Source: CAZGCA01 sp964524145 (GTDB lineage: Bacteria > Hydrogenedentota > CAZGCA01). From it: a stretch of DNA of 64,000 nt. The stretch lies in contig CAZGCA010000024.1 in assembly GCA_964524145.1 (NCBI GenBank), forward strand, positions 1 to 64,000, in the 5' to 3' direction. The position numbers were made by a program, and so were the translations under genes. The notes under the pieces are model-generated. The model was not told the DNA's origin. It saw nothing but the letters and a program-made list of their open reading frames with translations, and ran no database searches. Below are positions 51,953 through 61,323 of the stretch, in pieces. Position 1 is the first letter of the stretch. Each line of letters starts with the position of its first letter.

Positions 51953-53820
51953 CTAAAACAACCCTACAACTCTGCCGTCGTCTGCTATGTCCACCTTGGT
52001 GCCTGCCGGTACCGTCGGCAAACCCGGCATCGTCCGCATCGCCCCGCAGAGCGGGTAGAGGAACCCAGCGCCTACCGAGGCCCTGACCTCGCGGATCGGT
52101 AGCCGCCATCCGGTCGGCCGGCCCTTGAGCGCGGGATCGTGGGTCAGCGACAGATGCGTCTTGGCCATGCACATCGGCAGCGTGTCGAACCCTTGCTCGG
52201 TGAACGTCTTGATCTGCTTCTCGGCAGCCGGCAGATAGTCAACACCGTCAGCACCGTAAATCTTGGTCGCGATAGTCTCGATCTTCTCCTTGATCGAGAT
52301 GTCCAGCGGATAGAGGAACTGGAAGTTGCTCTTCTTCTCGCAGGCCGCCACCACTGCCTCCGCAAGTTCGCATCCGCCGTCGCCGCCCTCGGCCCACACA
52401 TTGCTCGTCGCGGCGGTTTCGGCCCCGGCGTCCTGTGCGATCTTCCGCACAAGCTCGATCTCCGCGTCCGTGTCAGGCGTGAACCTGTTGACCGCGACCA
52501 CTACCGGAACGCCGAATAGCTTCATGTTCTCGATGTGCTTGACGAGGTTGCACGAGCCGCGCTGGAGCGCGTCAAGGTTCTCCTCAACGAGCCCCTTGTC
52601 GAGCGGCTTGCCGGCTACGACCGTGAAATCGCCGCTGTGCATCTTCAGGGCGCGAACCGTGGCCACTATCACCACGCAGTTCGGCGTCAGGCCGCTCATG
52701 CGGCACTTGATGTTCATGAACTTCTCCGCGCCGCAGTCAGCGCCGAATCCGCTCTCCGTGACCACGTAGTCGCCGACCTTCAACGCGATCTGGTCCGCGA
52801 TTATCGAGCTGTTGCCCTGCGCGATGTTCGCGAACGGCCCGGCATGTACGAACGCCGGGCTGTTTTCGAGCGTCTGCATCAGGTTGGGCTTGATCGCGTC
52901 CTTCATCAACACCGTCATGGCGCCCGCGCATTCCAGATCCTCGGCAGTCACCGGCTTGCCGTCCTTGGTCATCGCGACAACGACACGGCCCAGCCGCTCG
53001 CGTATGTCTTTGAGCCCGGTGGTCAGCGCCAGTATCGCCATGATCTCCGACGCGACAGTGATGTCGAACCCTCCCTCACGCGGCACACCGTCGGTCTTTC
53101 CGCCAAGACCGANNNNNNNNNNNNNNNNNNNNNNNNNNNNNNNNNNNNNNNNNNNNNNNNNNNNNNNNNNNNNNNNNNNNNNNNNNNNNNNNNNNNNNNN
53201 NNNNNNNNNNNNGTGATGTCGAACCCTCCCTCACGCGGCACACCGTCGGTCTTTCCGCCAAGACCGATGACGATGTTGCGCAACGCGCGGTCACTCACGT
53301 CAACGACGCGGCGCCACATGATGTTGAACGGGTCTATCCCGAGTTTGTTCCCCTTCTGAAGATGGTTGTCAAGATACGCCGCAAGAAGGTTGTGCGCGAC
53401 GCCGACCGCGTGGATATCGCCTGTGAGATGGAGGTTGAAATCCTCCATCGGCACCACCTGCGAATACCCTCCACCCGCAGCACCGCCCTTGATGCCGAAC
53501 GTCGGGCCCATCGACGGCTGGCGGATGCACGTTATCACCTTCTTGCCGATCTTCGCGAGCCCCTGGCTTAACCCGACCGTCGTCACGGTTTTCCCTTCGC
53601 CCAGCGGGGTCGGGGTGATCGCCGTCACGTCTATGTACTTTGCCTTGGGGTTATCCGGGAGCTTGTCGATAACGTCAAGCGATACCTTCGCCTTCCACTT
53701 GCCGTAGAGCTCCAGGTCGTCCTCTTCGATACCGACAGCGTTCGCTATGTCGACTATCGGCTTAAGCGTTGCCGCTTGCGCGATCTCGATATCGCTGGGA
53801 ACGGGTTTACCTTTTGCCAT
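51953..53820 (-). CDS. fhs: Formate-tetrahydrofolate ligase, interrupted by an assembly gap
   Basis: Formyl-THF synthetase, which uses ATP to attach formate to THF at the start of the methyl branch. TPLGEGKTVTTVGLSQGL is its ATP-binding loop and RQPSMGPTFGIKGGAAGGGYSQV the family signature. The 100-base N run (53113-53212) splits the reading frame, but 55 identical bases flank it (53058-53112 and 53213-53267). Removing the N run and one copy restores a single frame of 570 residues, close to the family's usual 556-560. So the gene is almost surely intact. ATG follows a strong GGAGGAGGAG. Confidence 0.93.
53113..53212. other. Assembly gap (100 N) with duplicated flanks
   Basis: Exactly 100 undetermined bases, a placeholder length. 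The 55 bases on its left (53058-53112) are repeated without change on its right (53213-53267). Two contigs that in fact overlap were apparently joined without merging; no sequence need be missing. Confidence 0.9.
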
Positions 53821-53898
53821 TACTTCTCCTCCTCCTTCACCAACACTTCCACTTTACCTTCGCCGTTACTCTCGACTCGGCATACCATCGTTAGCCTC

Positions 53899-54456
53899 TC
53901 ATGTCGTCAACAACCGGAGCGCTTCTTCGCGTGTCGCTTCGTTGGCGCGAAAGATGCCTTGCACCGCAGACGTCACCGTCTGCGCCCCAGGTTTCTGAAC
54001 TCCCCGCATCGAGATGCAGAGATGCTCGGCCTGCACAACCACCATAACCCCTTTGGGCTTCAAAGCATCCATCAGTGTATCAGCTATCTCGTAGGTCATC
54101 CGCTCCTGCAACTGCAACCGCTTGGCGAGAACATCTATCACGCGTATCAGCTTGCTCAATCCCGTAACGCGGCCGTTTTCGGGAATATATGCAATATGCG
54201 CCATACCAAAGAACGGTACCAGATGATGCTCGCACAGTGAATAGAACGGAATGTCCTTGACAGCGATTATCTCGTCGTACTTCTCGCCAAAGGTAACAGT
54301 AACCTCCTTTCTCGGGTCTTTGCCCATGCCATCGAGGATCTCCGAATACATGCGCGCCACACGAGCCGGCGTGCCTACAAGGCCTTCCCTTGAGGTATCC
54401 TCGCCGAGCGCCTCGAGAATGGAGAGTACTGCCGATTCTATCTTTTTCGCATCCAT
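53899..54456 (-). CDS. folE: GTP cyclohydrolase I FolE
   Basis: A 185-residue GTP cyclohydrolase I of normal length. Zinc and catalytic motifs: FYSLCEHHLVPFFG (Cys and two His), GLSKLIRVIDVLAKRLQLQERMT, and AEHLCISMRGVQKPGA with the second zinc cysteine. It makes dihydroneopterin triphosphate, the first step of folate synthesis, and so supplies the THF carrier of the pathway encoded downstream. It is the first gene of the long minus-strand series, about 180 bases after a good promoter. Confidence 0.96.
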   Translation of the reverse strand: MDAKKIESAVLSILEALGEDTSREGLVGTPARVARMYSEILDGMGKDPRKEVTVTFGEKYDEIIAVKDIPFYSLCEHHLVPFFGMAHIAYIPENGRVTGLSKLIRVIDVLAKRLQLQERMTYEIADTLMDALKPKGVMVVVQAEHLCISMRGVQKPGAQTVTSAVQGIFRANEATREEALRLLTT

Positions 54457-55012
54457 TTGCTTCTTTCGAAGACAGTAGCCCTGCTACGGTTGAAAACGGC
54501 GGAAATGGTCCCGTTTCCAGCTTGCCCCCGGTCCACAACTGTTAGCCGGGGCACGGCTACCTAAGGCGTGCGCACTAAGTGATCCCGGAACGACCCGGTC
54601 AGGTGTCGTACCCCCTGCACCCGATAGCTCGCTCCAGACCTATTGAATACTAACACAACAACTCCACGTTGTCAATAGCTAATTTCGCCCGGGAAAACCC
54701 CTCCAAGATTCCGCGATTTCGGGGGGGGTAGGCGTGATACGCAAGGTGGTTGATAACGGCCCCCGGACTGGCGGGATACCTCTGGAGGCCAGACGGTTCT
54801 TGACATACCATCACCGGCTTGATGTAATGATTACAGACTGCACGTGGCCGTTATTGCGGCGTATTCCGGTAATTATGCCGGCAAGAGGCAGAAGAACCGG
54901 AGCACATACTGATCAGGACCGGAGTGATAACTTTCTTCGTTGTTTCATTGACAGCGATGAGCCCGGTATGTAGAATGTGGGTTGGGCTCGGGCCAACGTT
55001 GGGGATGCAGAC
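54457..55012. other. Intergenic region, divergent folE / epimerase
   Basis: About 550 bases without a convincing gene. On the minus strand it carries the folE promoter and a GC-rich leader with a hairpin-like segment (TGCCCCCGG near 54530, paired with CCGGGGCA). I compared the leader with the THF and ZTP riboswitch consensus by eye and found no match. On the plus strand I see no clear promoter for the epimerase gene; the one 79-codon open frame there looks non-coding. Confidence 0.5.
54647..54675 (-). promoter_or_regulatory. Sigma70-type promoter ahead of folE and the Wood-Ljungdahl cluster
   Basis: Read on the minus strand, TTGACA (54670-54675) and TAGTAT (54647-54652) are spaced by 17 bases. 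Transcription would begin near 54640 and leave an mRNA leader of about 180 bases before folE. It is the only clear promoter I found for the 25-kb minus-strand gene series. Confidence 0.7.
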
Positions 55013-56014
55013 GTGAAAATTTTTGTGACGGGCGGTACCGGATACCTCGGCAAACATGTGATGAACCGGCTTGTCCAGGCAGGCCACCAAGTACGCATGC
55101 TCGCTCGGAAGAACAGCAACCTGAACGGGTTGCCCATCGGGCAGTTCGAACTGTTCGATGGCGACCTCATGTTTCCGGGCTCGATAGCGACGGGTCCGCG
55201 TCGAATGGACGCTGTCATACACCTGGCGGCATGTCCTCGTCTCTGGCGCGGCGACCAGACGGTCTTCGAAAAGCTCAACGTGGTCACGACCGCGCGTCTC
55301 ATGGAGGCCGCATTGGGCGCCGGGGTGTCCCGGTTCATCCACACCTCTTGTGCTGAGGCGTTGGGCTACACGGACAACGTGCCGGCGGCAACCGAGTCGT
55401 TCTCCCCACCCGACCGCCACTACCATAACGAGTACGAGCGGACAAAATCGCAGGGGCTCGAGATGGCCGCGCTCAACTACGACAAAGGGCTTCCCGTCAT
55501 CACGTTGATGCCGACCGTGCTGTACGGGCCGGGCGATTTGACCCAGAGCAACCGTATCGCCTCGCTCGTATGCGAGTTCGTCGCAAGCGATGCAGCTACC
55601 GTTCTGGACGAAGGTAACCAGGTGTCCAACTACGCATATATCGAGGACGTCGCCGATGCACACCTGCTTGCTCTCGAGAAAGGCTTCCCCGGCGAAAGCT
55701 ATATTCTCGGCGGGCAGAACGCGACCATGGCCGGGCTGCTCGAGCTGCTCGCAAAAATCACGCGGCGAAGTCTCCATACACGCCAGGTGAAGTTCAAACG
55801 CGCGCTGCTCAAAGCCCGGTTCGAAGAGATCCGCGCGCGGCTCACAAAGAGCAACCCCCGCACCACCCGGGACGCCGTCGAGATCGCCAAACACAACTGG
55901 GCCTACGACGACTCGAAGGCGCGCGCCGAACTGGGGTACAACGGGCGGGCGATCCCCGAAGGGCTCACCAGAACGGTCGAGTGGCTTAAATCGCTCGGGC
56001 TCATCAGGTTCTAG
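55013..56014 (+). CDS. NAD-dependent epimerase/dehydratase, extended SDR family
   Basis: A 333-residue extended short-chain dehydrogenase. The coenzyme loop is FVTGGTGYLGKHV, DAVIHLAAC follows, and the active-site YERTK (YxxxK) occurs in HNEYERTKSQGLE. TLMPTVLYGPGD is the substrate-side strand. It may act on a nucleotide sugar or a small ketone/dihydroflavonol-like substrate; the family does not settle this. The GTG start is taken at the beginning of the Rossmann strand with GGGGAT upstream; an in-frame ATG 36 bases earlier is less likely. Confidence 0.88.
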   Translation: MKIFVTGGTGYLGKHVMNRLVQAGHQVRMLARKNSNLNGLPIGQFELFDGDLMFPGSIATGPRRMDAVIHLAACPRLWRGDQTVFEKLNVVTTARLMEAALGAGVSRFIHTSCAEALGYTDNVPAATESFSPPDRHYHNEYERTKSQGLEMAALNYDKGLPVITLMPTVLYGPGDLTQSNRIASLVCEFVASDAATVLDEGNQVSNYAYIEDVADAHLLALEKGFPGESYILGGQNATMAGLLELLAKITRRSLHTRQVKFKRALLKARFEEIRARLTKSNPRTTRDAVEIAKHNWAYDDSKARAELGYNGRAIPEGLTRTVEWLKSLGLIRF

Positions 56015-56036
56015 CCTGCGGATATGGGAGCACGCA

Positions 56037-56129
56037 ATGACCTCTGTCGCCGGCGTGTCGCGAATCGTGCATGACGCATGCGCTGAGTTCAGCGTCGCCC
56101 ACCCCGACACGGTGACGACCCATGACTAG
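56037..56129 (+). CDS. Possible 30-residue peptide overlapping the permease start
   Basis: An ATG 9 bases after GGGAG opens a 30-codon frame that ends in TAG at 56127, overlapping the permease ATG (56122) in another frame. The peptide starts MTSVAGVSRIVHD and shows no motif. Its position suggests a coupling leader for the permease, but a chance open frame of this size is also possible. Confidence 0.25.
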   Translation: MTSVAGVSRIVHDACAEFSVAHPDTVTTHD

Positions 56130-57390
56130 ACCGCTGGCCCTCATCATCTTCATCATAGTCTATATCCTCTTTGTCGCGTTCCCGCGTCGTCGTGCCGCGT
56201 TTGCCGTTGCTGCAACCGTGCTGCTACTCCTGCTCAGGATTGTGGGTGTCGGAAACGCCTTTTTCGAGCTGGTCAACTGGAACGTCATGTCGATCTTCTG
56301 CGGCACTCTTGTGGTGGCAGAACTGTTCACCCGGTCGAAGGTGCCCGCCTACCTCGCGGACAAGATCGTCGAGCGCTGCAAAAATGCGGGCATGGCATTG
56401 TTGGGAATATGTCTCCTGACGAGCTTTATCTCCGCGTTCGTCGAGAACGTCGCCGCCGTCCTTATCATTGCGCCGGTCGCGTTTGCCGTCTGCAAGAAGA
56501 TGGAGGTGTCGCCGGTAACCTGCATTATCGGGCTCGCGGTATCGTCCAACCTGCAGGGTACGGCAACTCTCATCGGCGATCCGCCGAGCATGATACTCGC
56601 CTCGTACTCGAGAATGACCTTCATCGATTTCTTCTGGTATAACGGCCGGCCGAGCATCTTCTTTGCCGTCCAGGTCGGAGCGCTCGCGTCGCTCCTGGTG
56701 CTCTATCTGTTCTTCCGAGGATACCGGCAGCGCGTCCAGATAGAGGAAATCGAAGAGGTCTCATCATGGGTGCCGACCTATATGCTTGCCACCATGGTAT
56801 GCGCCCTGGCGGTGTCCTCGTTCTTAGACCCCGGATTCACCTATCTCGCGGGAACCATCTGCGCCGTATACGGCGTGGCCGGCGTGATCTGGCACAAGGT
56901 CGCCTGCAAAGGCGGTACCCGCGAGCTGCTCAAATCCCTCGATTGGGAGACCGCCATCTTCCTGGGATGCATCTTCATCGTCGTCGGGTCGCTGACCGAG
57001 ACCGGCTGGGTGGACGATCTCTCCGGGGTGCTCGAACGGCTCACCGGCACCAACGTCTTTGCCAGCTTCTCGACGCTCGTTTGGGCTTCTGTCTTGCTCT
57101 CGGCGTTCATTGACAACGTGCCCTACCTCATGACGATGGTTCATGTGGCGGGCAACATGGCACAAGTGCTCGGAACGTCGCGGGAACTGCTCTTGTTCGG
57201 CCTCCTTATAGGCGCGTGCGTCGGCGGTAACATCAGTCCCGTTGGCGCCGCTGCCAATGTCGTGGCCACCGGCCTGCTCAGGAGCCGCGGCCATCACGTA
57301 TCGTTGTGGCGGTTCGTGCAGATCGGCCTCCCCTTCACCATTGCGGCCACCCTTGCTTCGTACATATTTCTATGGCTGGTCTGGGCATGA
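56122..57390 (+). CDS. ArsB/NhaD/CitM-type ion transporter
   Basis: A 422-residue membrane protein with about ten to eleven hydrophobic helices, in the CitMHS / ArsB-NhaD ion transporter superfamily. The two half-repeats show the family's membrane-entrant motifs: SAFVENVAAVLIIAP with NLQGTATLIGDPPSMILAS, and SAFIDNVPYLMTM with GACVGGNISPVGAAANVVA. Members move Na+/H+, arsenite or organic anions; the substrate is not clear. Its stop overlaps the start of the following metalloprotease-like gene by four bases. Confidence 0.88.
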   Translation: MTRPLALIIFIIVYILFVAFPRRRAAFAVAATVLLLLLRIVGVGNAFFELVNWNVMSIFCGTLVVAELFTRSKVPAYLADKIVERCKNAGMALLGICLLTSFISAFVENVAAVLIIAPVAFAVCKKMEVSPVTCIIGLAVSSNLQGTATLIGDPPSMILASYSRMTFIDFFWYNGRPSIFFAVQVGALASLLVLYLFFRGYRQRVQIEEIEEVSSWVPTYMLATMVCALAVSSFLDPGFTYLAGTICAVYGVAGVIWHKVACKGGTRELLKSLDWETAIFLGCIFIVVGSLTETGWVDDLSGVLERLTGTNVFASFSTLVWASVLLSAFIDNVPYLMTMVHVAGNMAQVLGTSRELLLFGLLIGACVGGNISPVGAAANVVATGLLRSRGHHVSLWRFVQIGLPFTIAATLASYIFLWLVWA

Positions 57391-58322
57391 CGCGGTTGCA
57401 CCATCGGCTCGCAACAGCGCCGGTGCTGTTTTCCCTGATCTTGGCAGTGCTGGTGTGTTGCCCATCCCGGGCTCGTGGAGAACTACTCCAGGCGGAAGGG
57501 AAACACCACGTCATCCAATACGACAAACAGGACCAGCGTCTCGCCGGGCAGATATCAGCCGAAGCGGACCGGGTATGGGCAGAGGTCGCTGCACACATCG
57601 GGTCACGGCAGAGCCAGCCGGTAACTATCGTCATCGTGCCCTCGTTAGACGCTTTCGGCAAACTTGTCGGCCCGGGCGCGCACGACTGGGTGGTCGGTGT
57701 CGCTGTCGCGCACAGACGACTTATCGTGCTTAAACCGCCCCGGCTCGTCTTCTCGCACATGTACAACGTCAACAAAACGCTGAGACACGAGATGGCACAT
57801 ATCGCCATCGCCGACGTCATCCCGCCGGAGCGGATCCCGAGATGGCTCAACGAGGGAATCGCCATGCGCGAAGCGAAACAACCATCACTTCGCGACAACG
57901 CCGTTATCGCGCGTGCCGCCGCACAGAAGAGGCTTATCCCTTTCAGCAACCTGGAGTCGCGGTTCCCGGAAACCGAAACACAGGTTGGACTCGCCTACTA
58001 CCAGGCTATCGACTTCGTCGACTTTCTCGTTGACCAATACGGTTACGACGGTCTGCAAAACCTGTTGAACGAGCTTAAAACCGACGACGCCGAGACAGCG
58101 TTTCAGAACGCGTTCTCGAAGTCGCTTGACGAGCTCGAACTCGAGTGGCGCCGCGGCATCAAGACGGCCATCTACATCTTCTCGTCGCTCACGGGGTCTC
58201 TCACGATCATGCTCATCGGCTCCGTCTTGCTGATTGTGGCCTACGTCCGCAAACGGCACATCGCCAAACAGAAGCTCGCGGAATGGGAAGAGGAACCGTC
58301 GCCCTACACACCTCTCGACTGA
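57387..58322 (+). CDS. Exported peptidase MA-like (gluzincin) protein
   Basis: A 311-residue protein with an N-terminal signal (VLFSLILAVLVCC), a zinc-protease-like domain and a single C-terminal membrane helix (GSLTIMLIGSVLLIVAYV). The zinc motif is HEMAH (H134, E135, H138), and WLNEGIAM about 20 residues later provides the third ligand, as in gluzincins. The arrangement matches peptidase MA-like proteins anchored outside the cytoplasm with a short charged tail inside. The start is the ATG overlapping the permease stop (ATGA). Its target is unknown. Confidence 0.85.
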   Translation: MTRLHHRLATAPVLFSLILAVLVCCPSRARGELLQAEGKHHVIQYDKQDQRLAGQISAEADRVWAEVAAHIGSRQSQPVTIVIVPSLDAFGKLVGPGAHDWVVGVAVAHRRLIVLKPPRLVFSHMYNVNKTLRHEMAHIAIADVIPPERIPRWLNEGIAMREAKQPSLRDNAVIARAAAQKRLIPFSNLESRFPETETQVGLAYYQAIDFVDFLVDQYGYDGLQNLLNELKTDDAETAFQNAFSKSLDELELEWRRGIKTAIYIFSSLTGSLTIMLIGSVLLIVAYVRKRHIAKQKLAEWEEEPSPYTPLD

Positions 58323-58417
58323 CACGGGCTACGCGTCTGCTCGAGTGTGACGTCCCTTTCGTGTCATCCCTGGCTCGCATTCGTTACTCCTTGTTACATT
58401 TGTGTAAGAAAGGGTGA

Positions 58418-58616
58418 TATGGAGATGAGGGAGATGAGGAGATGGGTTTTGAGGACGACACGCTTACCGGGCGCATAATCGACGCCATCATCACAGTCCA
58501 CCAAGAGCTAGGACCGGGCTGCTGCTAAGTTTTGCCGGCGAGACGGCAGATTTCCGCCCGATCGATATGGATTTAGATATATCCCCCTATCCCCCCTATC
58601 TCCCCATCTCCTTATT
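58418..58616. repeat. Purine-rich / pyrimidine-rich inverted flanks around a gene remnant
   Basis: A GGAGATGAGGGAGATGAGG-type run (about 58420-58445) is answered by CCCCCTATCCCCC and CTCCCCATCTCC runs (about 58583-58616) on the far side of the GxxExxY remnant. The arms are complementary in style, not exact. Together they span most of the 361-base gap between the metalloprotease and clpB genes. Confidence 0.5.
58442..58528 (+). pseudogene. N-terminal remnant of a GxxExxY-family protein
   Basis: The 28-codon frame starts with ATG and reads LTGRIIDAIITVHQELGPG before a premature TAA. This is the standard opening of GxxExxY (PDDEXK_3-like) proteins, in which the helix before the ELGPG turn is followed by the GxxExxY motif; that part and everything beyond it is missing. 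No continuation in other frames was found before clpB. I read it as a decayed copy. Confidence 0.65.
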
Positions 58617-58683
58617 CTTAACACACCGTACAAGATACGGAATAACCTTCCAGAATGAGACACTTCGATTTCCGGCGATCTTG

Positions 58684-61284
58684 TCAAGCCGCCTTTTCTT
58701 TGAGTTGATCGAAGGCTATCTCGCCGTTGTTGGCCGTAACGGTGATATGGTTGCCGTCGGCGATTTCGCCTTCAAGGATCTTCATCGCCAGCGGATCCAA
58801 AACGTGCTGCTGTATCGCGCGTTTCAGCGGGCGGGCACCGAACGCCGGGTCGAACCCTTGTTCGACCAACAGCTCGCGGGCGTCGTCGCTGAGCGATAGC
58901 TCGATCTGCCTCTCGTCGAGCCGTCTCTTCAGCCTGCTGAACTGGACGTCGACTATTTTCTTGATGTTATCGCGCGACAGTTGGTTGAAGATGACTATGT
59001 CGTCTACCCGGTTCAGGAACTCCGGGCGAAACGTTGCCCGCAACGATTCCATTATCTGCTCGCGATGCCGTTCGGACTCGCCGTTCTCGACCGCGCTGTA
59101 CTGGCTGCCGACGTTCGAGGTCATGATGATCACCGTGTTCTTGAAGTTCACCGCGCGTCCCTTGCCGTCGGTCAGTCGCCCGTCGTCGAGCACCTGCAGC
59201 AGCGCGTTGAACACCTCCGTGTGCGCTTTCTCGATCTCGTCGAACAGAACGACGCTGAACGGTCGGCGCCGCACGGCCTCGGTCAGCTGGCCGCCTTCCT
59301 CGTACCCGACGTATCCCGGAGGCGCGCCTATCAACCGCGCAACCGAGTGGCGTTCCATGTACTCGCTCATGTCTATACGGACCATCGCGTGTTCGTCGTC
59401 GAACAGAAACTCCGCCAACGCGCGGCCTAGTTCCGTCTTCCCGACCCCCGTCGGCCCGATGAATATGAACGACCCGATCGGCCGGTCGGGATCCTGCAGG
59501 CCGGCACGCGCGCGGCGCACGGCGTCCGAGACCGCCTTGATGCCTGCGTCCTGGCCAATGACACGTTCGGAAAGCCGCGATTCCATCTTGACCAGCTTGT
59601 CGATCTCGCCCTCGAGCAGCTTCGATACGGGTATTCCTGTCCATGTCGATACCACACGCGCGATGTCTTCCTCCTCGACCTCCTCCTTGAGCATCTTGAC
59701 GTCCTTCTGGACCTCCGCCAATCGCGCGTTCTCTTCTTCGAGCTTCTTCGAGAGGTCGGCCAGTTTGCCGTACCGTATCTCTGCGACTTTTCCAAGGTTG
59801 CCTTCACGTTCGAGCTTCTCTTCCTCGCGTTTGGCCGCGTCGATCTCCTCGGTTATGGCACGAATACGCTGGATAGCTTCCTTCTCGTTCTGCCAGTGCG
59901 CTTTCTTCTGGTTCAGATCTTCCTGCAGCTCGGCCATCTCCTGCTCGATCGCTTCCCGCCGCGCCTTGCTCGCCTTGTCACGCTCTTTCTTCAACGCCTG
60001 CCGCTCGATCTCGAGCTGGCGCACGCGGCGTTCCACCTCGTCTATCTCGTAGGGCAGGCTGTCGATCTCGATCCGCAACCGCGAGGCCGCTTCATCTATC
60101 AGGTCTATCGCCTTGTCCGGCAGAAACCTGTCCGAGATGTACCTGTTGCTCAGCAGCGCTGCCGCAACAAGCGCCGAATCCTGGATACGCACGCCGTGGT
60201 GCACCTCGTAACGCTCCTTGAGCCCGCGCAGTATCGCTATTGTCTCCTCGACCATAGGCTGGTTGATTAACACGGGCTGGAACCGCCGTTCGAGAGCCGC
60301 GTCCTTCTCGATGTGTTTCCGGTACTCGTCGAGCGTCGTCGCGCCGATACACCGCAACTCGCCGCGTGCAAGCGCGGGCTTGAGCATGTTCGACGCGTCA
60401 ACCGCACCCTCTGCGCCACCCGCACCGACAAGCGTGTGAAGCTCGTCTATGAACAGTATGATCGCTCCTTCAGCCTCCTCGATCTCGCGCAACACCGCCT
60501 TCAGCCTGTCCTCGAACTCGCCCCGAAACTTCGACCCGGCGACGAGCGCGCCGATGTCGAGCGCTAAGAGTCGCTTGTTCTTGAGCCCCTCGGGCACGTC
60601 GCCGTCGACGATACGCTGGGCCAACCCCTCGACCACCGCCGTCTTGCCGACGCCGGATTCGCCTATCAGTACGGGGTTGTTCTTGGTCCGGCGAGACAAC
60701 ACCTGCATGAGCCGTCTGATCTCTTCGTCGCGACCTATGACCGGATCGAGCTTGCCTTGCCTGGCGAACTCGGTGAGGTCCCGGCCGTAACGTGTGAGCG
60801 CCTCGTACTTCTCTTCCGGGTTCATATCGGTCACACGATGGCTGCCTCGAACGTTTTTGAGCGCGGCAAGTATCGCATCGCCCGTCGCGCCCGCGTCGCG
60901 GAGTATACCGCCTGCCTCGCTTCCCTTCTGCTCGGCAATCGCCGTGAGAATATGTTCCGTGCTCAGGTACTGGTCTTTGAGCCGCGACGCCTCAGCCCAC
61001 GCGCTCTTGAGTATGTTCCTCAGTTCGGTCGACATGTACGCCTGAGCTGCTGCGTCGCCGTGTACCTTCGGAAGCGAGCCCAGCCGCGACTCGGCCTGTG
61101 TACGCAGCATACCCGGATCGATTCCGACTGCCTGAAGCAGAGGCACAACTACTCCCTCCTTCTGCTCAAGTAGCGCAGCAAGCACGTGCAGGCCGACTAT
61201 CTCCTGATGGCCGTGCGATTCCGCCATCTCGGACGCACGCGCCAGCGCCTCCTGCGATTTTACCGTCAACTTGTCCAATCTCAT
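58684..61284 (-). CDS. clpB: ATP-dependent disaggregase ClpB
   Basis: An 866-residue ClpB, the normal length. It contains the Clp N-domain (two repeats, 1-145), NBD1 with GESGVGKTA and FIDELHTLVGAGGAEG, the long coiled-coil middle domain (about 405-525) that marks ClpB, and NBD2 with GPTGVGKTELG and FDEIEKAH. It rescues aggregated proteins with DnaK. The ATG has a GAGGTGAT ribosome site. A short upstream ORF ends within that site. No CIRCE element or clear heat-shock promoter was seen upstream, though I did not find any convincing promoter there. Confidence 0.97.
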   Translation of the reverse strand: MRLDKLTVKSQEALARASEMAESHGHQEIVGLHVLAALLEQKEGVVVPLLQAVGIDPGMLRTQAESRLGSLPKVHGDAAAQAYMSTELRNILKSAWAEASRLKDQYLSTEHILTAIAEQKGSEAGGILRDAGATGDAILAALKNVRGSHRVTDMNPEEKYEALTRYGRDLTEFARQGKLDPVIGRDEEIRRLMQVLSRRTKNNPVLIGESGVGKTAVVEGLAQRIVDGDVPEGLKNKRLLALDIGALVAGSKFRGEFEDRLKAVLREIEEAEGAIILFIDELHTLVGAGGAEGAVDASNMLKPALARGELRCIGATTLDEYRKHIEKDAALERRFQPVLINQPMVEETIAILRGLKERYEVHHGVRIQDSALVAAALLSNRYISDRFLPDKAIDLIDEAASRLRIEIDSLPYEIDEVERRVRQLEIERQALKKERDKASKARREAIEQEMAELQEDLNQKKAHWQNEKEAIQRIRAITEEIDAAKREEEKLEREGNLGKVAEIRYGKLADLSKKLEEENARLAEVQKDVKMLKEEVEEEDIARVVSTWTGIPVSKLLEGEIDKLVKMESRLSERVIGQDAGIKAVSDAVRRARAGLQDPDRPIGSFIFIGPTGVGKTELGRALAEFLFDDEHAMVRIDMSEYMERHSVARLIGAPPGYVGYEEGGQLTEAVRRRPFSVVLFDEIEKAHTEVFNALLQVLDDGRLTDGKGRAVNFKNTVIIMTSNVGSQYSAVENGESERHREQIMESLRATFRPEFLNRVDDIVIFNQLSRDNIKKIVDVQFSRLKRRLDERQIELSLSDDARELLVEQGFDPAFGARPLKRAIQQHVLDPLAMKILEGEIADGNHITVTANNGEIAFDQLKEKAA

Positions 61285-61290
61285 CTTCTA

Positions 61291-61323
61291 TCACCTCTTC
61301 TCTTTCTCAACTGCAACGCTCAT
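61291..61323 (-). CDS. Ten-codon upstream ORF before clpB
   Basis: Read on the minus strand, AGGAGG (61328-61333) precedes an ATG by four bases. The frame MSVAVEKEKR ends in TGA inside the GAGGTGATAG that forms the clpB ribosome site, six bases before the clpB ATG. The strong site and exact overlap suggest translational coupling or control of clpB. A chance frame is possible. Confidence 0.35.
   Translation of the reverse strand: MSVAVEKEKR

Noticed and set aside
51953..53820. Real frameshift or split formate-THF ligase
   Set aside because: The break is caused by the N run and its duplicated 55-base flank; removing them restores one frame of family length.
54734..54973. 79-codon open frame between folE and the epimerase
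   Set aside because: No ribosome site, domain or operon context; likely chance.
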